Shown here piece by piece: positions 19,551 through 31,454 of a stretch of DNA of 64,000 nt; position 1 is the stretch's first letter; every line of letters starts with the position of its first letter. The position numbers and the translations under genes are program-made. Origin of the DNA: Pomphorhynchus laevis (lineage: Eukaryota; Acanthocephala; Palaeacanthocephala; Echinorhynchida; Pomphorhynchidae); NCBI GenBank assembly GCA_012934845.2, contig WNNJ02002522.1, positions 1 through 64,000 of the forward strand, read 5' to 3'. The notes under the pieces were generated by a model. It saw only the letters and a program-made list of their open reading frames with translations, did not search any database and had not been told where the DNA came from.

Positions 19551-21095
19551 ATGTCCTTGTGGAGAGATCGTCGATTGAATGATTTATTGTGTGAAGCTCG
19601 TATATTGCAACGCGAGAGGGCGCTCCGTTCTCCTAGGCAGAATAGAAACAAAAGTTGGGTGTCAACATTCTGCAGGTTGATGTCACAGGGCAAGACACAG
19701 TTAGCCATGAAAGTTCTGGCCGACCCATTGAGTGAGTTTCGGATTTTGTCGCCAAATGAGATGGTGGAGGATAAAGCTGTAAAGAAAAAACTGATTGAAT
19801 TCCATCCCAGTAATAGGTTAATCAATGACGAGGCAGTGTTGAAAGCCTTTTTGACCAATACCGTTGAACATCATCCAGTGCGTTTCTCTGGAATAACGCC
19901 ATTGGACGTCGTCAAAACTGCCTGTAGAACTAGAGGTGCTGCCGGCCCATCAGGTATGGATGCCTCTATGTGGCTTAGAATGCTCGAATCTTTTGGCGAT
20001 ATTTCTAAAAAGTTAGCTTCAAGTTAGCTAAGTTTGCGATATCTATTGCATCCAACAAGTACAACAAAAATGATTTTGAAGCCTTTACGGCCAGCAGTCT
20101 AATACCACTTGACAAAAACCCGGGAATTCGCCCTATTGGAATCGGTGATGTTTCACGTAGAATATTTGGAAAGATCATAACTAGAAGAATTTTGTTAGAT
20201 GTGCAGAAGACTACTTCTAGCTGCAGGAAAAAAATGCGGTGTGGAAACAGCCATACATTCACTTAAAGACCTTTTCAACGCTGGAGTATCGTCTTGCATA
20301 TTGCAGTTGGATGCAAAGAATGCATTTAATTTGACAAATCGAAAAATCGCTCTTAAAAACATAGAGTATGTTTGTCCTGCTTTGACGACGATTCTTACGA
20401 ACATGTACAGCAGCAACCTTCTACTCTGGCTTGGTGATGATGAGTTACAATCTTGCGAAGGCTTTACACAAGGCGACCCACTGGCGATGATTGTCTTCAG
20501 TGTGTCATCTATCCCGTTGATCCAGGGAATTGAAATTGAAATTCCTGGTGTGCAGCAGAAGTGGTTTGCGGATGACGCCCATTTCGTGGGAAGTGCTGAT
20601 GAGCTACTCAAAGTGTGGAACTTAATACGCAATATAGGCTCACAATATGGTTATTTTTTGAACGAAAATAATTGCCGATTGCTGGTGCACAAAGGTTGTC
20701 ACTGGGGACTTTCACGGTTATTCGCTGAATCAATCTTACATGTTGTGGATGACGGGCTACCAGTTTTAGGATCTGTAATTGGAACGGAGGAATACGTATC
20801 CGAGTTTGTGTCCAGTAAGACAGCTAAGTGAATTTCAATGATCTTGAACCTAACTCAAGTTGCCAAGGAGAGTCTGCATATTGCATTTACTGCACTTACT
20901 CAATCTTTGCAGTTTAGATGGAATTTTCTCTGGCGTACATGCACGTTGAATGATTCTCACCTGGAGTGCATTTCAAATGCTTTATGTAGAAATCTGATTC
21001 CTGCCATTCTGGGCACTGAGATGGACGAAAGGCTCGAAAACATTATTCAGCTTCCTTTCCGATTTGGAAATCTTGGTATTGCATTTCCTCATTGA
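19551..21095 (+). pseudogene. Reverse transcriptase of RLE-type LINE, broken
   Basis: RT landmarks in order: RGAAGPSGMDASMW (19935-19975, the GPSGxDa motif), IPLDKNPGIRPIGIG in another frame (20104-20150), LQLDAKNAFNLTNR (20303-20342), FTQGDPLAMIVFS (20463-20500) and the catalytic FADDAHFVG (20566-20592, an FxDD box). A thumb segment follows at 20838-21095. Frame changes at about 20027, 20190 and 20830 and the TGA at 20829 show decay. Confidence 0.85.
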
Positions 21096-21305
21096 AATAC
21101 GGAAGTAGAGTATAATTGTTCGCGAGAAATGTGTAGACCTTTGTAGGAAGGCGACACATGTGAAAACCTTATGCGGGCTCAGGAGGTTATAGCATCACGC
21201 TTACGGAGTGAGAGTGAGGTGATTCATTGGTTAAACTTGTCAGCTGCCTAATTAATGTGTGAACCGGGATCCGTCATATTGGATTACTCCGCGTGAAAAG
21301 GCGCT

Positions 21306-21977
21306 TTGACATGGCTTTCGGCTAAACCCATCGTAAATCAGGACCAGCTTTTAAATAAGCAGCAATTCCAAGATGCCGTGGCAGTGAGGTACGGTTCTCG
21401 ACCGACAGACGCACCATCACATTGTTCATGCGGACAGAATTTCGATGTTACGCATTCATTGGCTTGCCAAACTGGTAGTATGCCGCCGACAGTTCGTCAT
21501 AATGTTATTCGTGATACTTTGGCAAATGAATTGTCATACGTGTGTAGCAATATTTCGATCGAGCCCGGCCTCCAGCCAGTTCCAAATGTACTTATTTTTG
21601 AGGCTCAAATCACATCTACAGATATAGGAGCGCGTCTCGATATTGGTTGCAGCGGTCTTTCAGGTGATAGAACGGAGCGGTCTTTATTGGACATTTGCAT
21701 ATTTAGTCACCTTGCTCCATCCTATTCATCAAAACCAATCTCGAATCATTTCCGTTATCACGAGCAGCGGAAAATTGCAAGATACGGCGAAAGAGTGTCG
21801 AGAATGGAGAATGCTGTTTTCATTCCTGTGATTGTTGCAACAAATGGTGGAATGGGTCCATCCGTGTCCGTCCTTTTGAAACGAATTGCGATGCTATCTT
21901 CTTTGCGCCGGGACTTGACTACAACGAGAGTATTCGTTCTATTAAGACTAAAATCGGTTTCGCCCTCGCTAAGATGA
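21306..21977 (+). pseudogene. CCHC finger and PD-(D/E)XK-like endonuclease of LINE
   Basis: 223 open residues. A CCHC finger reads CSCGQNFDVTHSLAC (about residues 41-55). It is followed by RHNVIRD (68-74), EPGLQPVPN (90-98), ARLDIGCSG (110-118), LLDICIF (127-133), HEQRKIARYGERV (149-161) and the GG of NGGMGPS (175-181). The D, D, K spacing fits a restriction-like nuclease of R2-type elements. Both the nuclease call and its catalytic residues are inference from motif order. Upstream, the segment is separated from the RT by about 210 bp with stops. Confidence 0.7.
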
Positions 21978-22165
21978 CTTTTGCCTGCATTCGGGGTAAT
22001 CGTTCCTGACGAGGGCATCCATTTCGACGTTGGACTGCATCGTAATCTTTTGTGTTTATCTAATAATATTATTAATTTTATTACTGGGCCCATTTGCGGG
22101 TAACCGTGAAATGTGTAATTTTCGAATAATAAAAAAATATTAATACCCTTTAAAAAATTACTAGA

Positions 22166-22313
22166 TTAATATTAAATTAATACGATTATCAACTTAGGAA
22201 GACAAATGTTGTCTCTTCACAATTATGTCGCTCAATTTTATTTGAAAAAGTTAGCACATTTCTAATTATTAATTCACAATTCAACATTAGAAATATATTC
22301 TCACTGTATAATT
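22166..22313 (+). repeat. 148-bp direct repeat, copy 2
   Basis: Same as 12000-12147 with one substitution. It follows the 3' end of the RLE-type LINE and is followed by a short TATATTCTCGGTAAA duplication (22314-22347). Confidence 0.93.
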
Positions 22314-22319
22314 ATATTC

Positions 22320-23265
22320 TCGGTAAATGTATATATTCTCGGTAAATTCGACAAAGACGAAAATTATTAAGTTTCGACGAGGTGGCCGCATTTCTTGCTA
22401 CTGATAAGTTTTTCTTCGACAACAAGGAAATTGACATTGTGAATGAATTCAAGTTTCTCGGATTGACTGTAACAACAAAGTGGTCATTTAACGCACATCT
22501 TGAGAATCAACTTTGCAAAATTCTTATAAAGATGTCTAAATCTAGAGAACTTCCAATGCTCTCTATTAATGGCGCCTTAAAGTACTTCAAGGTAAAGCTA
22601 CAGCCTATTGTAGAATATGGTCTATCAGCGATATGGAATGATCTCAAAAACGAAATTTCGCTCAGGTAGCCATGTGCGGATCGCGGTCTTAAAGCAAATT
22701 CTAGGAGTATCTTCAAAAGTTTAATCAACGACCGTCGGAATTCTTACCAATACCTTACCTCTGTCAGTAGAATTAATGATGACGCGAAATAATGCAAGCA
22801 CAGAAATTTTCAAATCCATCAACAAAAGCTGTTAATTAAGTATAATGACACAGACAAAGAGATTCTAAATACTCCAGCAATGACTCAATCACAATGGTTA
22901 GGACTAAGATAGAGCAAGCGTCCGCTGATAATTCGTGCAAGTGTACATGGCTACCATGATAAATTCTGTAAATTCCAAGTAAATTGTCACCAGCGCACTG
23001 CATCATGTATATGTCGTTACTGTCTAAAAAGTTGTTCATCGCTTCTGCACGTCTTCAATTGTAGCTTTATTTCTAAAATGCCACTCTCACAAGTTGACAA
23101 GTTGTAATAACTTTCTTATTTGCTATATTTAATTTGGCTTAGGTATCTTATTCCAGAGAACCAATTTTTGGATTTGTATATTTGTAATTTTCTTTTTCTC
23201 AAACGCCAAGAGGCGGCAATGGGTAATAAATCTTCTCAGATTATTATTACTAGAATGTCAGCGAG
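22320..23265 (+). mobile_element. LINE 3' fragment (reverse transcriptase thumb and 3' UTR)
   Basis: 22382-22669 encodes FKFLGLTVTTKWSFNAHL and LQPIVEYGLSAIW, the thumb/connection part found after the RT palm in R1/I/Jockey-like elements. The remaining 600 bp lack long frames and end in CGCCAAGAGGCGGCAATGGG and a TAATAAATC...ATTATTATTA tail (23205-23255). Clade unresolved. Confidence 0.65.
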
Positions 23266-23279
23266 CGTGGCTCAATAGA

Positions 23280-24510
23280 CACCCTCACAATTTAAAATAT
23301 AAAAAAGAAACTAACAACAAAGTAATTAAAAATTAGTCAGTTTCTTCAAAGTAGATACAAATCCACGTCTGTTAGTTTGCTTCACCACTTCCGTACGAAA
23401 TAGACTTCTAGCCGGATTCTCAGGATTGCTCATCGCCCGCCACACTACAACTAGGTCATTTAGTGCTCGAAGTGAAGATAATGAGGGCATATAGAGGCGT
23501 GTTAACCGTTCCTTATAAGTAAAGTTATGAAGGCCCGCTACCCGTCTAGAAGAATCTCGCTATACCTGTTTAATACGAAATTCTTCCGATTTGTTAACTG
23601 GGTATGATGCTGGAGAACAATAGTTAAGAACACTTGAACAGAGAGTAGTGAATAAAAGTTTAAATGACTCAATTTATAATTTACTAAAACATCTGGAAAT
23701 CATACCGGAAATTCGAGTTGCTCTAGCACATACTTGCTCCGTATCTATCCTAGTGCCTAGATCATCCGAAACAACGACGCCCAAGTCTATATTGACGAAC
23801 CATAGGAATTGGTTGTAAGTTAATTGAGTAGCTGATTGTCGAAAACTTATTCCCTATATGCATGTATGCACATTTTGTCACATTAATACTTAAACAGTTC
23901 TCAGCTGTCCAATACGTCAATATATCGAGATCAGACTGTAACATTTGTCGGTCAAGGTCATTAACAACACAGCGATATATCTTAAGATCATCGGCGTACA
24001 ACAACGTTTTTGACAGCAGTAATGATGGAAGTTCGTTAATATATATATTAAATAAAATTGGTCCTAAAATCGATCCTTGTGGTACACCACCACATATAGA
24101 AGTCTAATCCGACAAAGTCCCACTTACTCTGACTGCTGCAGTTCTATCTAATAAATACGCACGAATCCAATTAACAATTATAGAATCAAAACCAAGTCCT
24201 ATAAGTTTGCCAATAAGTATATTATGATTGATTGTATCAAAAGCACGCGAGAAGTCCACGAATACCACGTCGGTGTCGACATCGGCATCAAAAGCACTGT
24301 ACCAATGATCTCTAGCAATTAGAAGATTTGAACATGTTGATCTACTCGAACGGAATCCATGTTGGGCAGGATGTAAAAGGTTATTTATCGAAACATGGCG
24401 GTTGATGTGAAACAAAATCAAACGCTCTAGTACCATACAGCAAATACATGTCAAACTATTGGTCTAAAATTGCTGACGCATGACCTATCACCTTTTTTAT
24501 ACGGGCAAGC
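23280..24510 (-). mobile_element. Jockey/R1-like LINE reverse transcriptase fragment, antisense
   Basis: On the minus strand 24454-24104 encodes HPAQHGFRSSRSTCSNLL and VFVDFSRAFDTINHNILIG. A GTTP-type segment (CGGTPQGSILGP-like) follows across a frameshift near 24090. Then 24004-23762 carries MLYADDLKIYR and LSINVTKCAYM. These are RT motifs 2 to 6 in order. The segment is 5'-truncated, and its 3' end (23280-23700) has no long frame. Confidence 0.8.
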
Positions 24511-26393
24511 TATCGATTTTAGCCAGTCGAGGGGAATCTTTGATTTGGAATAATATTTAATTTTACACAATTTTTCTGTTTCGAATTGTCTTAGAATCGA
24601 AACTCATATTTTATATCTTTTTATTTTGTTTGTAAATAATAAGTTGTAATAATTACGTCCGTGGTAATCAAATTTCTCGAATCGTCTCGAGAAATCTCTA
24701 GAGTGTTTTTCTATTTTTGATAGGGATAATAGCATTGATGTAATGGATCCACAATTAGTTGATCATAAGAAGTATTGGCAATTACAGGTGTCACTGTATA
24801 TGGTAAAATGTCCATTGTCTTCGTTTTTTGCCAATTACTTTTTAAATTCACTACTCTAAATAGTTTACGCAAACAGAATGATCATAAAAATACCATTTAA
24901 CTTAGTTATCATATTATGATGTGACAGCTTAAGCACTTGTTGCTTAAATAGAAATTCATAGTTTTGAACACATTGTTAAGTTTTCCTTAAGACAGATTTT
25001 TTTCACATGTACAATAAACAATTACGCAACTCACATTGAAAATATTTTTCTCGTTGAAAATATTTTTCACATATTGTTTGTAATTATTTTAGTAAAATTA
25101 CTTCAAATTATTAAACATTATATTTTAATAATTAATTAGAATAATATAAATATTATCACTTAATTAAATATTATAATATTAGAATATAATAAAAATACTA
25201 TAGATAATGTGCTGTTTCGCCAGACAGCTGAATTCCTTACTAGTTTTGAAAAATCAAATTTGTTATTAATTTAACAGTTTCAACGTAATTGATATAAATT
25301 AAATTTTTGATGTTTTTAATTTGATACGTTTAACATTTTGAATTTTTATGATAAATTTCTAAATTGTTGTGGTGAATTTTAAAAATAAAGTGTTTAGTTT
25401 GTACTTTGTTATCTCAAACGTTTCAATGTTAAGCGTGTAAATATGACTCAAAAAAGGAAACAAAGAAGGCACACTTTAAATAAACCACTCCTTTCATAAA
25501 ATATTACGTTCGTCATAAAACACGGCTATAACTATAAAGCGATACAACTTTAAACGCGTATCTGCAATTAGGTAGTATAAATTTTTAAATAATTGTCCTT
25601 TATCGTTAAATTTAAAGGTATTAATATTTTCAAAAGCTTATTACTACTTTGATAAACTAGCAAACGCTAAATCGAGAAAATCCACTTTCAAGTTTGAATT
25701 ATATCACAGTCATTATTTGATAATAATGCTGGTATCACCATTATTTACTGCTTGTAAATAAGCAATAAATAATGTTTACCGATCATTATAGTATATAATG
25801 ATCGGTAAACGATAGTAGTCTGTCAGTAATAAATTGTTAATCATTAATTTTACAACATCAACCATTAAGTGATTCAATTACTACAATAGCGTTATATTTT
25901 CGTTAAATCATTTTATTTATTTAATTTATTAATAAAATTAATTTAACGAGTGAGACCATTCCGCGTGAATTTCTTGTAAAACATGTAAGCCAGACGCGAA
26001 AGAATGACGAATGCCGTTTCGTCATACAATGACTCATCAGTGCCAGATCCCTCTCACTACTTGATGCAGAAGAAGACTGTCCTCCTCTGTATCAAGGACA
26101 TATATAAATAAAAATATTATATTTTATTATAATAAAATTAAGTTTTGTAAGAAATTAAATATATTAATCAATTCCCAAATGAGCATTTCAAATTACATTT
26201 TGCTCAGATACTATATTTTCGTATTCCCTATACTAATGTGTGTGACCAAGTATAAAGTTAGTGATCGCAGGTAAAAAATGAGGATATAAAGGAAAACGGT
26301 GGAGGTCAGAAATACATATGATTGCATTATAGTGACAACAGATTTGTGTCGTCGTTATAAATTTATAAAAATACCAAGATATCACAATGATTT
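24511..26393. other. AT-rich intergenic DNA with a hairpin and direct repeats
   Basis: No convincing gene. An exon-like stretch at 24724-24787 is bounded by ATAG and GGTGTC and would read DNSIDVMDPQLVDHKKYWQL, but it has no partner exon. A 17-bp-arm hairpin (25774-25790/25794-25810) is centred on GTA. A 75-bp direct repeat occurs at 25685-25760 and 26394-26465. The interval between the repeat copies holds a hammerhead-like motif on the minus strand. Confidence 0.55.
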
Positions 26394-26465
26394 CTTTCAA
26401 GTTTGAATTATAACACATTCATTATTTGATAATAATGGTATTATCATTATTTATTGCTTGTATAT
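25685..26465. repeat. Direct repeats bracketing a ~630-bp segment
   Basis: 25685-25760 and 26394-26465 share CTTTCAAGTTTGAATTATA, CATTATTTGATAATAATG and ATTATTTA(C/T)TGCTTGTA with a few differences. The bracketed segment carries the hairpin at 25774-25810 and the minus-strand hammerhead-like core at 26006-26040. It could be a small retroelement with terminal direct repeats. The right repeat also abuts the 5' end of the RTE-like fragment. Confidence 0.6.
26006..26040 (-). ncRNA. Hammerhead-like core, stem I poor
   Basis: On the minus strand CTGATGA (26040-26034) is followed by a perfect 5-bp stem II GTCAT/ATGAC with a TGT loop (26033-26021) and GAAA (26020-26017). A stem III ACG/CGT then leads to the triplet GTC (26008-26006). 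Core and stem II fit the hammerhead consensus exactly. The bases outside do not pair as stem I next to this triplet. A second CGCGTC at 25998-25993 followed by TGGC pairs only partly with the upstream GGCA. Probably a decayed ribozyme. Confidence 0.5.
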
Positions 26466-28080
26466 AATGTTTGAACATAAGGAGATCCATAGATGCACAT
26501 GGCATCAGGATTCTCTCAGTCAAAGATCAATGATCGATTTTGTAATCGTTTCATCTGATCTGCGACGTTATGTTCTGGGTACTCGTGTGAAGAGAGCGAC
26601 TGAGCTGTCAACCGATCACTACCTTGTATTTAGTAAACTTCGATGGCAGGACCGGATGCTAGACAAGCCTGTTCAGCCCAAACGTTGGGTGAGGGCGCGC
26701 TGGGAGCGTCTAGCAAAGGTTTCTGTCAAAGAACGTTTTTCAGCAACATTTGGGAAAACTTCTCTTGGTTGCCAGAAAATGTGAAGAACATTCATCAGGA
26801 ATGAAAGATGTTCAGATCCTCGCTTGTCAAAGCAACTGTGAAAAGTTGTGGCTCGAAGGCATTAGGTGCTTGTCGCGGAGAAAATACTCGAACTGCTTGG
26901 TGGACACCAACAGTTAGAGATTTTGCCAAACGGAAGAAGCTGGCTTATAAGGCAACTTCGCCAGATAAATTAGTGAAAGCTTTATACAAGTACCGAAGGG
27001 CAAATAGAGTTTCAGCTCGAGCAGTTACCGAAGTTTAGAAGGCGGATTTGGATAAGTTTGGAGAGCACTAAGAACTTGATTATAGGTAGGCTGCGAAGAT
27101 ATTCTGGAAGACAATCATGAACCTTTGTGTTAGAAAGCAGAAATCTCCTCAAATTGTCTATGACAAGAGATGATCTATGCTGACAGACATTGAATAAATT
27201 CTTTGTTGTTGGAAATATCATTATATGAGTCTCCTTAATCCGATGGATGTGCCTTCTCTTGTAGAAATGGAGCCTTAAGTACCAACGGAAGGGCTTATCT
27301 CTTTAGAAGAGGTCATTGCTGTTGTTAAGAAACTTTGTAATGGCAAGTCTTCTAAAGTAGACGGGATTCGACCTGAAGCTTTAAAGACTTTTGACGTTGT
27401 TGACATGAAGTGGCTAACACAGATCTTCAACATTGCATTGAAGTCGGGCTAGGTTCCGAGTGAGTAGCGAATTGGGGTGGTGGTACCGATCTTTAAGGAA
27501 GGTGACCGAAGAGTGTGTTACAATTATCGGGACATCACTTTTTTAAGCCAAACTGGTAAGCTATTTGCTAGGATACTTGAGTTAATGATACGGCCCATAA
27601 TTGAGGGACAGTTGCAAGATAAACAATGCGGCTTACGTCCAGGTCGTGGAACTACGGATCAGCTCTTTACTCTCTCAACTATCCTTGAATAGTCTTGGGA
27701 GTTCACTCAACCTGTTTAGATGTGCTTTGTAGATTTGGAGAAGGCGTTCGACCGAGTTCCGCGAGAGAAGTTGTGGGAGGTACTAAGGGAATATGGAGTA
27801 CCACACTATCTTCGAGTAGCTGTGGCTTCTCTGTATGAACATAGTATGAGTTGTTCGTGTTCTAGGTAGGAAGTCTGAATCATTTACAGTAGGCGTTAAG
27901 CTACGTCAGGGTTGTCCTTTGTCTACAATTTTGTTTCTTGTTTACATGGACAAAATTTCGAGACGGGCTGCGCTGACGGATGTCGGTCTACAGTTCGTTT
28001 CCATTAGAATACCATCTCTGCTATAGGCAGATGACGTTGTCTTGTTGGCTTCTTGTCTTGAGGACTGAGTGCTTCTGTAA
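26458..28080 (+). mobile_element. RTE/Rex3-like LINE fragment, broken
   Basis: The first part (26458-26784) is the end of an APE endonuclease: MFEHKEIHRCTWH, SMIDFVIVS and the STDHYLVFSKL box. The reverse transcriptase follows with QCGLRPGRGTTDQLF (27628-27672), MCFVDLEKAFDRVPREKLW (27721-27777) and KLRQGCPLS (27898-27925). An ADDVVLLAS box at about 28027-28055 has its leading aromatic replaced by a TAG stop. Stops at 27690 and 27718 and several frameshifts disable it. The match to RTE-clade motif wording is close. Confidence 0.82.
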
Positions 28081-28809
28081 TTGATATCACAATAATAAAA
28101 ACACAATTTACGAGACATTTTAAATCTATCTTTAAAGCACATTTTATAAGAGATTATAATCGTTTATAACTTGATTAATGAAATCACTTATAAAATATAT
28201 ACATTTTAGTATTTAGTTTGATGTAATAAAACTTATATTTATGAATTTGAAATTGTATTGTAATGCATTCCAAATGTTCTGGTTAAGAAATTTATACTTT
28301 AAATTTAAATTTTAAATACATAAAATAGCATCTAAGAATATAGTTTGCCATAAATCAGTTAAAAACATATTTATAACTTAAGGATTAAAGATATTAACTT
28401 AAGGAAATAACTTAACATGTCGAATATGGTAGTCATTTTTAGTATATAACAACGTCTATATGTAAAAATAAAGGAGCAAATAAGCAACAATTCAGATTTG
28501 AAAAATTAGGAATATCTTTACCTGAAGTTGATAGTACAGACGTTTCTTAAATTTATTACCTTCAGTAGTGGAGTATTATGTTGAAATAGCGAATCTATAC
28601 TCGAGTGGATTCTACTTTCATCGTGTTATTGCAAAATGAAAAGTTTAGAATTTGGCAACATATTAATGTGGAAGATGTTTGCTCGTTAGATTAACTACGG
28701 ATAATCAAATACTTATTATCTACTTATCATCTAAATGTTAATTTAGTTGTATGCGTAAAAATTGAATTTGATAAACGATAAATAAAATCTAAAAATTATT
28801 TTTGTGATG
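28081..28809. other. AT-rich spacer
   Basis: Nothing recognisable. The sequence is AT-rich without long frames, between the RTE-like fragment and the left LTR of the first Gypsy element. Confidence 0.6.
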
Positions 28810-28900
28810 TGCAGTAAACAAACTAAGATTCGCCAAAGAGGCTTTATTGAACAATCTATAAAAAGGTCAAATAATTATAAGTCATACAACATTTATGTCA
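28810..28900 (-). repeat. 3' LTR (91 bp) of first Gypsy element
   Basis: Same as 32659-32749 except C for T at the third base. TG...CA termini. It contains, in element orientation, TATAAT at LTR positions 22-27 and AATAAA at 53-58. Confidence 0.9.
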
Positions 28901-28906
28901 ATCTTC

Positions 28907-30256
28907 CTACATCAGATAATCTTCAAGGTACGCTGGAGCTCGTCGTCTTCTATAAGAGGTTCGTAATTTATCAGCACCTTGTTTTGAACACTTTGCTTCG
29001 TCGATTCCTTTTGTTTGATGTGCATCCGCATAGTTCGTTGTATTCTGATTATTTACACTCGAAGAGCTGGGTACAAAAGTAGTGTTTGTATAGGAGTGCG
29101 AAGAACGATCTACTTTTACGTCTGGTATCTCAACGACCTCATCACAAGATTTTGTATCGTTATTTGTAATTTGGGTATGAGTCGTACTAGTATTAGTAGC
29201 CTTAAGTAAATGCTGATCGAATTCCGATTTAATAGTCTTGCTTACGATGGGATCATCATTATATAAGCTAGTATCATTTGTCGGCATGGGAGGTAAGTGC
29301 TTTGTTGATATTTCTGTAATTCGTCCGTCTTTTAATCTCACAATCGCATATTTATGATTTGATTCCATAAGATACGCTTCTTGCACAGGTAGTTCGTATT
29401 TACTTCCGGTAGCGAACCTTTTGACTAGTACAGGTCCTGAAGATGTTAGCCAATCAGGCATTGTGACTTCAAAACATGATCGTCGTGCATGGTGAAACAT
29501 ACGTTTATGCGGTGTAGAATTGGTGCTTGTACAAAGTAATGAGCGTAATGAATTCAGGGATCGTCCTAAAGCGTCGTGCCATTTGTTTATTTGCAAATTA
29601 TTTTCTTTCAATACCAACTCTACGGTTTTCAATATAATGTGATTATACCGTTCGCACTGCCCATTGCCGCTAGGGTTATAAGGAGTTGTATGACTCGATG
29701 TGATATTGTTGCTACTTAGAAACAATTTGTACTCATTTGAACAGAATGCAGAACATCGGTTAGAGTGTATGGACGAGGGTGTACCGAAGCTGTAAAATAT
29801 CTGCTTGAGATACTTAATAGCCGTTAGTGACGACGTATCTGGGCATGGGAAGGTCCAAGGATAACGCGAATACTCGTCGATCACAGTAAACATGAATTTG
29901 TTCTGGCAACACTCTGGAAAGGGTCCTTTAAAGTCAATCGATAAGCGGTCAAATGGATGTAAAGATTTAATAAGGGATGCTTGTGGATGCTTGTAAAATC
30001 TAGGTTTCACTACTGTGCAAGTTCGACAGGAATCAATAACTGAACGCACGTTGGATATTGAGAATGGTAGATTATGAGAGCGTATGTAATGCCACATTCT
30101 CGTCTCGCCAGGATGACATAACAGTTTATGTAACTTGAATATTTCCGAAGATCTTCGATTACTCAGAGCACAAACTATGCGGGAGAATGTGTCCGCAACA
30201 ACGTTCATCGGACCTGGCCTGTATTCGATATCGACATGAAATTCGGATAAATCCAA
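28907..30256 (-). pseudogene. Gypsy integrase domain
   Basis: 449 open residues. The N terminus is the end of RNase H (HVDIEYRPGPMNVVADTFSR). The zinc-binding HHCC domain follows (LCHPGETRMW with CRTC), then the core with LSIDFKGPF (first Asp) and the position of the second catalytic Asp read as SIHSNRCSAF. The third acidic residue is in GQCERYNH. The family norm at the second site is S-D-x-G, so Asn there should abolish strand transfer. A GPVLVKR/YAIVRLKDG segment resembles a GPY/F module. The C-terminal tail is Ser/Thr/Asn-rich and ends RRAPAYLEDYLM just before the 3' LTR. Confidence 0.85.
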
Positions 30257-31337
30257 CGTAATATTTTGTCATTTTTGATTTGACCTTTACCTTTCGATGA
30301 AAATATGTAGGCAATAGATCGTTGGTCTGTAATGATTTTGAAGAGTCTGCTAGCGAGGTAATGGCGCCAGTATCTAACAGCTTCAACGATATCTAGGGCT
30401 TCTAGCTCAACTGCGGCTTGGAGCTTTTCAGATTTCGAAAGGACTAACGAAAAGAAAGCGACTGATCGTCCGTCTTGACTGGGAGTTGCCGAGATTGCTA
30501 GTTTCGATGCATCGGTTTCGACGACAAGTAGTTTATCATCTTCAATCTGTTTCTTGCATGCAACAGACAAGGCTTATTTTATGTCTTTAAATGATTTGGA
30601 AGCTTCTTGGGATAGCGGAAATGTTGTGGTGTCGGCAAATGGACGTATTTTATCCGAAAATCGACTAATCCATTGGGAATAATAGGTAAACATACCTAAA
30701 ATACTAGCTTTTTCGCACAAGGAAGTAGGTGGTGACATACTCAACAAAGGACTCACTCGCTTTGTATCAGGTTTGAGAATACCATCGGTAATGAGATAGC
30801 CGAGCACACAAATAGAATTACTGCAATGAACAGTTTTCTCGGGATTTGTAGTTAATCTGTATTTATACAATGTCTTCAAAAACACGCTAAGGTTCTCATT
30901 ATGATGATCCATTGTGTTTTTCACGCTACCACAACGTCGTCTAAATAAGAGAATTCACCGACTAGCTTCTCCTTGTCGATTATTGAATTCATAGTTCGTT
31001 GGAAGGCTTCAACGCCGTCTGTCAAACCAAAAGGTATGTACTTGTATTGAAATAGTCGACCGGCGGCCTCATATGTTGTGAACTCTTTTTCAGAATCGAG
31101 TAGTGGCATTTGATTATAAGTATCTTTCAAATCAAAGCTGCTGAAAAATCTATACCTGACGATTTTTTCTACAAAATCATCTGTCCTTGGCAACGGGTAA
31201 GCGTCCACTATGGTATATTTGTTTATAGTCTGGGAGTAATCGATGACTAATCTACGCTTACCTGATTTATGAGTAACAATCAACACCTGTGCTCTCCAAG
31301 GAGAATGACTAGGTTCTATGATTCCTTTATCGAGCAA
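30159..31337 (-). pseudogene. Gypsy reverse transcriptase and RNase H, frameshifted
   Basis: 31337-30921 encodes GIIEPSHSPWRAQVLIV, RLVIDYSQTIN, FSSFDLKDTYNQMPL and YLDDVVVA, all RT landmarks. 30924-30574 is the thumb with HCSNSICVLGYLIT. 30570-30205 carries RNase H text VVETDASKLAISA and AVELEALDIVEAVRYW. The three pieces lie in different frames, with a stop between thumb and RNase H, so polyprotein translation fails. Confidence 0.88.
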
Positions 31338-31454
31338 ATGTTTGATTTGACACCTTATAAAATTTTCTTGATCTGGTGTGCGTCTACGAGATTTGGTTTG
31401 GATAGGTTTGCAATCGTCACTAAGTAGTGCAAATAAGCGAAGTAATGGAATCGC

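Larger units (their letters stand above)
18781..22140 (+). mobile_element. Non-LTR retrotransposon with probable restriction-like endonuclease
   Basis: The order is 5' UTR (18781-19023), Cys-rich N terminus (19024), reverse transcriptase (about 19840-21000), CCHC finger and PD-(D/E)XK-like domain (21306-21977), and 3' UTR with the CCCATTTGCGGG hairpin (22089-22100). This order, one ORF with a finger and nuclease after the RT, is that of R2/HERO/NeSL-type elements. The exact clade is not certain. The frame is broken several times. Confidence 0.8.

Noticed and set aside
24724-24787. Exon-like segment between ATAG and GGTGTC
   Set aside because: Only about 20 codons, with no partner exon found on either side; mentioned in the interval description only.
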